Assembly (NCBI GenBank): GCA_012934845.2
Contig: WNNJ02002413.1
Span: 62,001 to 126,000, forward strand
Reading direction: 5' to 3'
Length of the DNA: 64,000 nucleotides
Source of the DNA: Pomphorhynchus laevis
Lineage: Eukaryota; Acanthocephala; Palaeacanthocephala; Echinorhynchida; Pomphorhynchidae
The notes under the pieces were generated by a model that worked only from the letters and a program-made list of their open reading frames with translations, had not been told where the DNA came from and did not search any database. Shown piece after piece: positions 10,192-20,239 of the stretch. Numbering within the stretch: position 1 is the first letter of the stretch; each line of letters opens with the position of its first letter. The translations under genes and the position numbers were made by a program.

Positions 10192-11050
10192 TGAAGATAA
10201 AGATTTTTTAATGAATTTAATAAAAATAAATTTAATAAAATAAAAATTTAAATTTTTTAAAAAATTTTAAATTTAATTAAATATTTTTTTAAATTTTTTA
10301 AACTATTAAATTTTTTAATATTTTTTTATTTATTTCATTAAAAAATAAACATAAAATTTTATGTAAAAATCAAATAAAAATATAATAATATAATGATTTA
10401 TATAAAAATAAAAGTGTGATTTTACTTTTAAATCACATAAAGAATAAGAGTTGAAGAATAGTAAGAATGTAATTACTTAAATTAAGTTCTCTGATAAGAG
10501 ACAAGAATAGATCGCACAGCAAAAAAATTTCATAAAAATATATCAGAAAAATAAATTATAAAATATCATAAAAATAATATCATAACCTTACAGCAAAAAA
10601 CTTTGTAGTGTTTAAATTATAACCATTTTGAGTAACACAATAAACGAAAGTTCAGTCTAATGCTCTAATTTAAACAATTGACAACACACTTTTAACAAGA
10701 CAACCCACGATACTGCTGTGGTTTTAAACATTAGACAATTAATTAAGTCATTTTTTTATTAATCTTCCGTTAATTTTGGTTTTAATAGTCTCTTTTGTCA
10801 TTCTTTTTCTTTTGCCTTTATAATTAATTAATAAATAAATGGTTATCTTTAAATCCTTTTAAGATAATTATTTTTTAAGTAATCAATATGTGTTTTTATT
10901 TTTACTTTTGAATATACAAAATCTATTTGTTATTTATCAAATATCAAAGCTTTTAATAAAATAAATGATTTGCTTTAAAAAAGTATTATTTTTCAACATT
11001 TGGCATTATATAGCATTTATTTTTTTACAATAATATTCTCAATTTATTAT

Positions 11051-11306
11051 TACGCAATTCCGAAATAATAATTGTGCAATCATTATGCAATTTTTAAACT
11101 AAATTTATTAACTATTAACCTTAATTATTAACTTAAGCTTCACTAATAACACCTTGCGCAACAACGCTCATCTATTAGAATGCAATTCGAATATAAATAT
11201 TTAAACTATATAAGGCAGCAGTGTATTCACCAAAACAGGTCTTTTTAACATTTTCAATCAGTGTCGTTCAATTTTCAAAGTGCAATTGATATTTACAAAA
11301 GCGGAT
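11051..11306 (+). promoter_or_regulatory. Promoter and 5' leader of the SMG6-like gene (unit 2)
   Basis: Same sequence as 2625-2880. TATATAAG lies at about 11207-11214 and the leader ends at the ATG at 11307. Confidence 0.6.
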
Positions 11307-13448
11307 ATGTCCACTAGAAGTATTGACCAAGAAGAAACAGAATCCAAAGTTATCCACACTACTGAAGAATCACTTATAAACATTAAAACTGGTGTCGAAC
11401 TCAATTCCTTGCATCGAATGGAATCTGCATCTAAACAGAATGGTAAGGAAAATCCTGTGATTAGGAGATTAGTATATAATGAGCACGTAGTAAAAAATCT
11501 GTTAAAAAGCGTTAAAAAGAGTATGTCTGAATTACATCTAGAATGTATGGCTTCAAAATTAGAAAAAGCAAGACAATCGTACCTGGATGTAATTCTTACC
11601 AATGTTGAATTTTACATTTTTAAATGGAAATTAGATGCACGGGCTTGGCATCTCATATTTTATCCATGCATAACCGTATTTCGGGCGAACAGTAATCACC
11701 GTTTATGCGAAAGAATTGTACAGCTTTATAACAAAGTACTTGACGACGTATATGCCTTTTACGCAAGTATTCTAACTATAGTCAAATCGAACAGTCAAAA
11801 CGACTTGGATCGTTTTTTGTTGTCGATAGGTCAATGGATGATAAAGCTAGGTGATATATGTAGATATCGAATGGACATATCCGATCATAATAAACCGCAT
11901 AAATGTGGTAGTCATTGTAATGAAGATCTGCTTGAAGAAATTATTCAAAGTCAAAAAACACCCCACATCCCACAATTCCAAGATAAAGAAAATATGTTAC
12001 CATGTTGCCTACTGTCAAAGTACTTCTATCATCAAGCATCGTTATTGATATGTGAATCAGAAAAGCCATTTTATAAGCTTGCCATTTTGTCCATAAAAAG
12101 AGAAGAAAATGTTCTCAAAACATTATATTATTTATACGAGTCAATCCGACTATCGAAGATTGTCAGAGTAAACGCTGAAAGTCAGAAGAAATGCGGTGAT
12201 TCTGAATTGACGGCAAGAAGTATCCTTGAATCTATATTTACGCGCAATAATAAAGCACTTTTACGTAACAGCTGCGTTTATGAATATTCTAATAATGAGC
12301 AGAAAAGGCCAAGTACGAATATTGGAGAATATGGACGCGTATTTACGATGAATATGGTCAAATGTCATTGGTGTTTGAATTCTGGAATTGATCTGGATCT
12401 CGTAGCGTCATTGTGTCAGGAATTGCAAAAATTGCAGAACAAATTTGACTGTAAAAGCATTTTAAGTGACTGTTTGCGAATAAGTTCGCCAGAATATTTC
12501 TCGAAACGCTCTGAACCTTATCTTTACATTCTCAATCGTTGTCTTGATGAAATTGTTGTGAACAAAATTACTTCACCGGTAGAAGATACTCTTGTGGAAA
12601 GTGATGCTTGTGATGCTGCTACGTTAGATGATAACTTATGTTTGCAATTTGCCAAAATTGGAACAACCCAAATCACAAATAGTGTCAGATACGAATTAAA
12701 TGCCATACCTTCAATGTTGTATTCAAATGAGTTTGATATTGCTGACAAAATTAATAATTCACGAATTAAAGAATCAGGTTGGGAACATACATTTAGTAAT
12801 TGTAACTTCGAAAATGAGATATTTGAACCTATTCAGTTAGAAAATAAAATAGATGAAGCTAATGAACCATACAAACTTAGTACTACGGAAAAAGAAGAAA
12901 TCGACGATGAAACGTTAAAGCTTATTTTGCAACGAAATAAGCTTAGAGATGAGATTGAGAAGAAATCAGTTAGTTCTGTGATTCGACAGCTATCAGATAA
13001 GCCCAATTTGATAAATATTATAGATTTCGGACTAAAAATACTGGCTGTCTTCGATACAAATACTTTAATGGGAAACTTAGCTCTTGCGAATATTATTTGC
13101 AAGTATTGTACTGTCATGATTCCACAGGCTGTCAAAACTGAATTGATGAATCTTCTTGAACGACGGTCAATGTGCGATGACTTTTCAAAAAGAAGTCAAT
13201 GTGGTCTGGCATGGTTGTCTTCTCATTCGTATGAAATAGTTACTAATTACAACGAAGGACAAAGTAACGATGATAAAATTTTAGAAGCAAGCATCAATCT
13301 TAAACAGAGTAATCCGGAAGAGCAAGTCGTATTGGTAACTGGTGATAAAATATTGTCAATAAAGGCATACCAAAAACACATTCATAGTATGTCTCCTCTA
13401 TACCTTGTTGCTGATCTTAGACGATATTATATGAATCGTGGTATTTGA
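11307..13448 (+). CDS. SMG6/EST1-like PIN endonuclease, intronless (unit 2)
   Basis: Encodes the same 713-residue protein as 2881-5022: an EST1-type helical region, then a PIN nuclease domain with D583, E612, D655/D656 and D680. Two identical intact copies, each with its own promoter, mean at least a double dose of the gene. Identity at the silent positions I compared says the duplication is too recent to reveal selection between these two copies. Confidence 0.85.
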   Translation: MSTRSIDQEETESKVIHTTEESLINIKTGVELNSLHRMESASKQNGKENPVIRRLVYNEHVVKNLLKSVKKSMSELHLECMASKLEKARQSYLDVILTNVEFYIFKWKLDARAWHLIFYPCITVFRANSNHRLCERIVQLYNKVLDDVYAFYASILTIVKSNSQNDLDRFLLSIGQWMIKLGDICRYRMDISDHNKPHKCGSHCNEDLLEEIIQSQKTPHIPQFQDKENMLPCCLLSKYFYHQASLLICESEKPFYKLAILSIKREENVLKTLYYLYESIRLSKIVRVNAESQKKCGDSELTARSILESIFTRNNKALLRNSCVYEYSNNEQKRPSTNIGEYGRVFTMNMVKCHWCLNSGIDLDLVASLCQELQKLQNKFDCKSILSDCLRISSPEYFSKRSEPYLYILNRCLDEIVVNKITSPVEDTLVESDACDAATLDDNLCLQFAKIGTTQITNSVRYELNAIPSMLYSNEFDIADKINNSRIKESGWEHTFSNCNFENEIFEPIQLENKIDEANEPYKLSTTEKEEIDDETLKLILQRNKLRDEIEKKSVSSVIRQLSDKPNLINIIDFGLKILAVFDTNTLMGNLALANIICKYCTVMIPQAVKTELMNLLERRSMCDDFSKRSQCGLAWLSSHSYEIVTNYNEGQSNDDKILEASINLKQSNPEEQVVLVTGDKILSIKAYQKHIHSMSPLYLVADLRRYYMNRGI

Positions 13449-14030
13449 TTGAGTTAATCACATTTACTCATTACAAAACTCTTCAATTGCCTGGAGGACA
13501 GCATCGTCTATCGCACTATTTTCAAAACTATCAAAAGGATCGGTCAACTGATTTCATCATCGTGCCGCGGAAGATAAGCAATGAAAAATGCTTAGATTTT
13601 AGGTCAACGTAACAAATTTTCAATCATTGTGTATCATTGCTTTATGAACTGTTGTGCCTTTTAATGAAATTTTGTTTTGTTTTTTGTAAAAAACAAAATG
13701 TTCTTGCTATATATAAAATTTAGAAAGCATGTTATGATTTTGCTGTTCAAAGCAGAAGTTAAGGAACATAATTTCAGCTTTTATGTTTATCATCTTTAAT
13801 ACGTTTTTTATGTTTTATAATTCTTTTCAAGCAGTATTCAATCTTCTCAGTATAATTCTTGAAAAACGTTTTAGTGAACTTTCCATCTCGGCGTATTTAA
13901 TATTCAACGCTCGGTACAGTATGCGAATTTACATAGCCTCAGCCTTTCAGAGTTGGTGTTCTGAATTCGATTTGAATGTGAAAGTTATTCTTTATGTCAT
14001 TTTCTGTATATTTATTTAAATAGTCTGATA

Positions 14031-14288
14031 GCATAGCAGTTCCTCCTGATGACCTCTAATCCTTATTCTGATACAACGTCTCTTATTTATTGGTCAATTC
14101 ATAAAAATGACTTTTATTTTAAATTTCAATTTTTTATTTTAACTTCATATAAATTATAAAAAATCTAAAAACAATTATTTATTTTATTATTTAATTATTC
14201 AATTTTGATTTAGCATTATTATGTTTTGTTTATTTTATAATTATATTAAATACGTAGACTCAGTTAGCCTATTTGATTTATTATATTG
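14031..14288 (+). repeat. PLE-associated terminal repeat (unit 2, second copy)
   Basis: Copy of 5605-5862 ending with TACGTAGACTCAGTTAGCC. Confidence 0.75.
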
Positions 14289-14305
14289 AATAAAAAGGGT
14301 ACAAA

Positions 14306-15126
14306 AAGGTATAAAATTGAATCAGATAATAAAACTATACCTAAATGATTTTAATGTAAATCCAACATATGAACGTAGTGAGTTGAGTTTAGAAACAATT
14401 ATTACAAGTCACTGTTCTATAATGGATAAAAAAGGGTATAAAGGTTGAATTAGATAATAAAACTATACCTATATTATATTGGAATCCAAAATTACATAAA
14501 AATCCAATAAAACCTAGGTTCATATGTACAGCCTTTAAATGTACACTAAAACCACTTTCTGTCTATATGAATAAAATACTTGAAGCAATTAAAGCACACT
14601 TTAAAAAATATTGCAATGTATTCGAAATTAATACTAGTATAAAACACTATTTCAGCATTAATTCTACAAAAGAATTTTTAGAACAGACAAAAGGAATAAA
14701 TTTTCAAAATATAAATACATAAAATTAATAAAGATATGTATAAAGAACTTACTAAATTAAAGCATAACTATATAATAACAACTATTGATAAAGCTAGTAA
14801 TAACTTTGTCTTCATATGCAAAAAGCTTTATTATGATATACTAATGAAAGAGGTTAATTCTAATAATTTAAATGTAAATTCAAAATATGAACGTAGTGAG
14901 TTGAGTTTAGAAACAATTATTACAAATCACTCTTCTATAACGGATAAAAGGGGTATAAAGGTTTAATCAGATAATAAAACTATACCTATAATATATTAGA
15001 ATCCAAAATTACATAAAAATCCAATAAAACCCTGGTTTATATGTAGTTCTTTTAAATTTAAATTAAAGCCACTTATGTTTATATGAATAAAATACTAGAA
15101 TGTCTAGAAAACAGTTTAATATTTTA
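14306..15126 (+). mobile_element. PLE reverse transcriptase N-terminal half (unit 2)
   Basis: Copy of 5880-6700; the frame 14736-14966 carries IITTIDKASNNFVFICKK. Confidence 0.8.
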
Positions 15127-15330
15127 AAATAATATAAATATTATATTATAATATTATATATTATAAATATAATATAATATTATAATATAATATGATAATA
15201 TTATATTATATTTTATAAATATTATATATAATAGAATACAATGTTATAATATTATAAATATAATACACACAAACACTTATAAATATTTTTCAGGTATAAT
15301 TAAATATATTGAGCATAAAATAGAATTTAT

Positions 15331-15887
15331 GTTTCAATAAATTTTAGAATATTTAAATGTACATTAAAATCACTTTTCAGAACATAAATATGTACAATTT
15401 TTAGTACGCTTTATAAAATGTAAAGTTTGTGATTTTATGAATAATGATTGTATTGTAATTAATACGACAAACAAATGTTTTTCATTAAATATTAATAATA
15501 ATTGTAACTGCAATACCGCAGGTGTAGTGTATCTTATACAATGTACATGTGGATTGCAATATATAGGAAAAACATATCAAATGTTAAAAACTAGGTTTAG
15601 GCAGCACATATACATCATAATAGTCAAACTGTATTTTATAAACATGAGATTAATAGGACATGATATTAAAAACTGAATTATTTATTTTAGAATATATTAT
15701 TGAAGAAATTAAGCCAATATTAAATCAAAAACTATTAGAAAAAGAAGATTTTTGGATTAAAACGCTTAATTCCATGTACCCATTAGAATTGAATGACGTG
15801 ATGCAAGGAATTGGCAGAAGTAGTATAATACATAATAAACAACTATATTATAATAATCCGGTTAAACGAGCCAAGAAGTCATGGTGA
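15331..15887 (+). mobile_element. PLE GIY-YIG endonuclease region (unit 2)
   Basis: Copy of 6900-7456 with GVVYLIQCTCGLQYIGKT; one residue differs (tyrosine for cysteine in the segment after RFRQH). Confidence 0.85.
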
Positions 15888-15930
15888 TAAAAGGAATAAG
15901 AATAATAGAGTTAAAAATATTTAAAAAGAT

Positions 15931-16851
15931 ATGTATATAAATGACGAAATTAGAAATATTAAAACAACTTTTAAGTGATAATAAGCTAAAAGATCTTTAT
16001 GTAAATATAAGAAGTTTTTCTAAAGATATCATATGTTCAATAAATCAAAAATTAATTAACGACTAGGTAGACTTTTAAATAATTCTAAAGGTAAAGAAAT
16101 AATAGGATCAGATTTAAGTAAATATATTCCTAAAATAAGGTATAAATTGTTGTCGACATTAGGATGGAAAATTTGCAATTATAATAAAGAATTAAAATCA
16201 ATATGTAACGATGATATTAGAAACATCATAGGAACTAAATGTGATTGCAAAAGTCTTAATTTTGATAAAATAAATGAACATATATGTACCCATAATCTCG
16301 AATTAATTGAAAATTGTGAATTGAGAAAGCTGCTATTAAAGGGTATAAATGTAGATTAAATAATAACGACGACAAAAATAAAATTTACAATTCGTTATGT
16401 AATAACTTAAATGCTTACTTTGATAAGTTGATTGGTAGTAAAAGCTTAAATACATCAAAGATAAACATTTGGAAAAGTTATATATTAGATAAAATTAGAG
16501 AGAAAATGAAAATAACAAACAATTATAAAAGAAAGATCAAATTAATAAAGATATGTATACAGAAATTAATAAATTAAAGCTAGTAATAACTTTGTCTTCA
16601 TATGCAAAAATCTTTATTATGATATGCTGATGAAATAAGTTAATCATAATGATTTAAATGTAAATTCAACATATGAATGTAGTGATTTAAGTTTAGAAAC
16701 AATTATTACAAGTCACTGTTCGATAATGGATAAGAAAGGTATAAAAATTGAGTCAGATAATAAAACTATACCTATATTATATTGGAATCCAAAATTACAT
16801 AAAAATCCAATAAAGCCTAGATAATAACTTTATCTTTAAATCCAAAACACC
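15931..16851 (+). mobile_element. PLE N-terminal region and fingers fragment (unit 2)
   Basis: Copy of 7500-8420; the frame 16147-16359 ends in ELRKLLLKGINVD. Confidence 0.7.
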
Positions 16852-16858
16852 TTATGAT

Positions 16859-18197
16859 CTACTAATCAAAAAGGAAATTTTAAGAATTGCCATAATATGA
16901 AACGATATTGGTTTAGCTGCATATTTCAAACTAGGTTACTATAAAAATTCCATCAAACAGAAAGTAGTAAAATATATAAATCAACACAATAATATTAAAA
17001 TACGTATAAAATCTGAAGTGGGAATTTATATGGATGTTGATATGTTGTTTCGAGTAATAAACATATTTTTGCATGAGCATTCATGCATACCATATAATAT
17101 AAAATATAATACATTAAATAATGAAATTTTAAGAATTGCAACAATATGTAATTATATTGGCTTTCCTCAAAATCAATTAAATAATTTAATAGATACATAT
17201 TTTAAACTAACTTACTATAAAAATAACATCAAGCAGAAAATAGTAAAATATATAAATCAACACAATAATATAAAAAATAAATTTAAAATCATTAGCGGAA
17301 AAATTTTATGGATAATGAATAATATATTTTGTATTAGAATAAGATACTATATAAGCAAATTTAATCAGAAGAAATAAGGCCTTAGCACGTATTTGGCCCC
17401 CATGCTATGTTGGGTAGATGGGTTGGGGCCGAAACATGATTGCATAGCAGTTCCTCCTGATGATCTATAATCCTTATTCTGATACAACGTCTGTTATTTG
17501 TTAGTCAATTCATAAAAATCGACTTTTATTTTAAATTTAAATTTCTTATTTTGACTGGATATTAGTTATAAAATATTTGACAGTTATTTATAATTAAAGA
17601 TAGAGCATAATGTACAAATAGTTGATAACTCTTTATATCAATAACATTTGATGAAAATAAACTACCACAGTTTTTGGAACAAATTCATATTCTATAAAGC
17701 TTAAAAATTAGTCAGCTATAATTGGGATACTATTACCTCCCATCGGCACACCTTTTATTTATGAAAATATTTTAGCTTTTAAATAATAATTCAATAAAAC
17801 AAAAATAGCATGCAAATATACGTTTATTGTCAACTTCACGATATAAATTAATAATAGTTAAAATTGATGTTAATTTAATGTTTATATCTACTTGATATTA
17901 GTCATCGATATTAGTTTTATTAAGAATAAGGCTATCTGGATAAATTTGTTCGCTTAGTCAATAAAAATTGCTAGACTTAAATACACATATATCATCAATA
18001 TATCGAAACATATATTTCATATCTTTATATAATTTAGATTTATTTTTTAAACATTTATAAACAAATTCATATTCTATAAAGCTTAAAAATAAGTCAGCTA
18101 TAATTGGGCTACTATTACCACCCATTGGAACACCTTTTATTTGTCTAAATATAGATGTCCATATTTTTAAATAATTTTGATTTATCAAAATACTCAA
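16859..18197 (+). repeat. Partial third array unit ending in PLE reverse transcriptase
   Basis: Matches units 1 and 2 almost perfectly to about 17932. It then continues as a clearly diverged copy of the same PLE reverse transcriptase segment to about 18197, after which the sequence is a separate minus-strand PLE. The array edge therefore lies inside homologous PLE sequence, as expected if unequal exchange or gene conversion used PLE copies. Confidence 0.85.
17018..17377 (+). mobile_element. PLE thumb-region fragment (unit 3)
   Basis: Third copy of the 119-residue thumb stretch; a terminal repeat copy follows at about 17379-17618. Confidence 0.75.
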
Positions 18198-18985
18198 GGC
18201 TTCGATATCTTAATATATTAATTTTTTATTTTTGTCATGGCAATTTATAAAATTTCATTATTTAATGTATTATATTATATAATTATTTAGGTTTTAATAC
18301 AATGTATCAAAACATATATTCGATATTTGTTGTATATAACAAATTTATATTCTATAAAGCTTAAAATAAATCAGCTGTTTTTGGATTATTATCAACCCAA
18401 ATAAAGTTATTATTATATTAATTTCCCAATATAAAGTTAATTTATTTTTCTAACGCTTTTAAATCTGCTAAATCTAAATTTGTATAGAGCGTTCTAAAAT
18501 CGTAAGTATTTGTGTGTTCCACAAATTATTTTATGAAAATTATTTTATTTTAATTACTTTAAGTATTTTATTCATAAAAACAGAAAGTGGTTTTAATGTA
18601 CATTTTAAAGCACTGTATATGAACCTAGGTTTTATTGGATTTTTATGTAATTTTGGATTCCATATAATATAGGTATAGTTTTATTATCTAATTCAACCTT
18701 TATACCCTTTTTATCCATTATAGAACAGTGACTTGTAATAATTGTTTCTAAACTCAACTCACTACGTTCATATGTTGGATTTACATTTAAATAATTAGAA
18801 TTAACCTCTTTCATTAGTATATCATAATAAAGCTTTTTGCATATGAAGACAAAGTTATTACTAGCTTTATCAATAGTTGTTATTATGTAGTTATTCTTTA
18901 ATTTAGTAAGTTCTTTATACATATCTTTATTAATTTTATCTTTCCTTTTATAATTGCTTGTTATTTTCATTTTATTTTTAATTTT
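17932..18985 (-). mobile_element. Minus-strand PLE reverse transcriptase beyond the array edge
   Basis: From high to low coordinates the minus strand gives MKITSNYKRKDKINK and IITTIDKASNNFVFICKK (18632-18970), a motif A-like FRTLYTNLDL near 18480, then KGVPMGGNSSP and FRYIDDICVF (17958-18197). The order fingers, motif A, B, C is correct, so this is the most nearly complete reverse transcriptase of this PLE family in the window, though interrupted between motifs A and B. The array's antisense palm fragments are homologous to its 3' half. Confidence 0.85.
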
Positions 18986-19170
18986 ATCAAATATATAATC
19001 TTTCCAAATGTTATTATATAGTTATGCTTATAGTTAATTACTTATGATTTAATTATCAAATTTTGATTTAGCATTATTATTTATTTTTATTTATTTATAT
19101 TTATTTTTTATTTTTTTATTTTATAATTATATTAAATACGTAGACTCACTTAGCTGACTTGATTTTTATA
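18986..19170 (+). repeat. PLE terminal repeat tail, inverted relative to its PLE
   Basis: Ends in TACGTAGACTCACTTAGCTGA on the plus strand, next to the 5' side of the minus-strand PLE at 17932-18985. PLEs are known to carry terminal repeats in direct or inverted arrangement; here it is inverted. Confidence 0.6.
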
Positions 19171-19621
19171 ATTTATATATCATATCATGCTTATATGATA
19201 TCATATAAATAATATCATATATATTAATTATATCATACATTCCAGATTATTCCTGTTAGTTCTAGACTTCTGTCATTTCCAGATTATTCCTGTCAGTTCC
19301 ACTCGCTACGATCTCGGATAAGGGTGAAACTTTCTGACTGCGTTCTAATAGTGCTCAAACAGCTGCACTCTTGAAGGATGAACAATATTAACAGCTTGCA
19401 ATCCGAAAAAAAATTTCAATGTCTTTTATAAACGAAGATCAGAGTATAAAATATTTCAACTATGAAATCTTATAACAATTATTTTTTGTACCTATTTATT
19501 ATTTAATTATTAAGTGCAGTCACTTAATTTACAGTCACTTCGATCGAATATTTCTGATAAATATTTCTTTAATATTTTTATATATAGAGTAAGTATTTTT
19601 ATAAGTATAGTATCTTTTAAA
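19171..19621. other. No gene seen
   Basis: AT-rich intergenic sequence. A short duplicated phrase TTCCAGATTATTCCTGT occurs near 19228-19290. Confidence 0.5.
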
Positions 19622-20125
19622 ATTGGAATATTAAAATCGGTCGCCATAATTCGCAATGACTATTATGGTTCCTTGAAATTCTAAGCTATTTTGGAGAAAA
19701 TATATTATGTAATTTAGAATTTATTGACTAAAATAAATTAGTCATTTTTAATGAAATAGACATTTTGTCAATAGTGATTATTTGAAATAGCTACCAAAAC
19801 TGATAAAATAGCAGATCATCCTAATTACCACTAATTTCTTTTTTGATGAATCTTTTGTTATTTAATGTTGATACAACATTATTATTTTCCGATGATTTTC
19901 AAGAAAGTTTAATAAATTCTTGCCTGATAATGGAGAATTATAAATTAACTACATATCATTAAAATATTAAATTTACAATTTAAAAATCAACAAAATATTA
20001 TTAAATATAAATTTTAAACTACAAAGCGAAGAATTTTTAATGCATAGAAATAAAATATTAGAAATATATCCATCCTGATCATTTTTTAAATTTTTAAATA
20101 TCCAGAGACAATCAGGTCAATAGGA
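19622..20125 (-). repeat. Dispersed copy of the UGP last-exon start and its upstream intron
   Basis: Aligns with 26209-26745 over about 500 bp with many substitutions. It contains the reverse complement of codons for [13 protein letters not shown], then intron sequence, ending near a foldback MITE arm (ACAATCAGGT). It stops at the same exon position as the other copies near 28731 and 32783. Not functional. Confidence 0.8.
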
Positions 20126-20239
20126 ATAGCTCCCGAAAACTGAAGAAATAGCAGGTCATCCTGATTACCTCTAATTTGTTCTAATAATAAGGATTTTGCA
20201 AACAACTATATAACCACTAAAAAGTTTTAAAACGAAAAA

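Larger units (their letters stand above)
8428..16858 (+). repeat. Tandem array unit 2 (8431 bp)
   Basis: Second full unit, same order and orientation as unit 1, and more than 99.9 percent identical as far as I can read. The predicted 713-residue protein is the same in both units. Such identity, including noncoding AT-rich tracts, points to very recent amplification, ongoing homogenisation, or an assembly duplication. Confidence 0.95.

Noticed and set aside
1-18197. Telomere: EST1-like gene plus PLEs suggesting a chromosome end
   Set aside because: No run of TTAGG-type or other telomeric repeat is visible in the window, and a normal host gene follows downstream.
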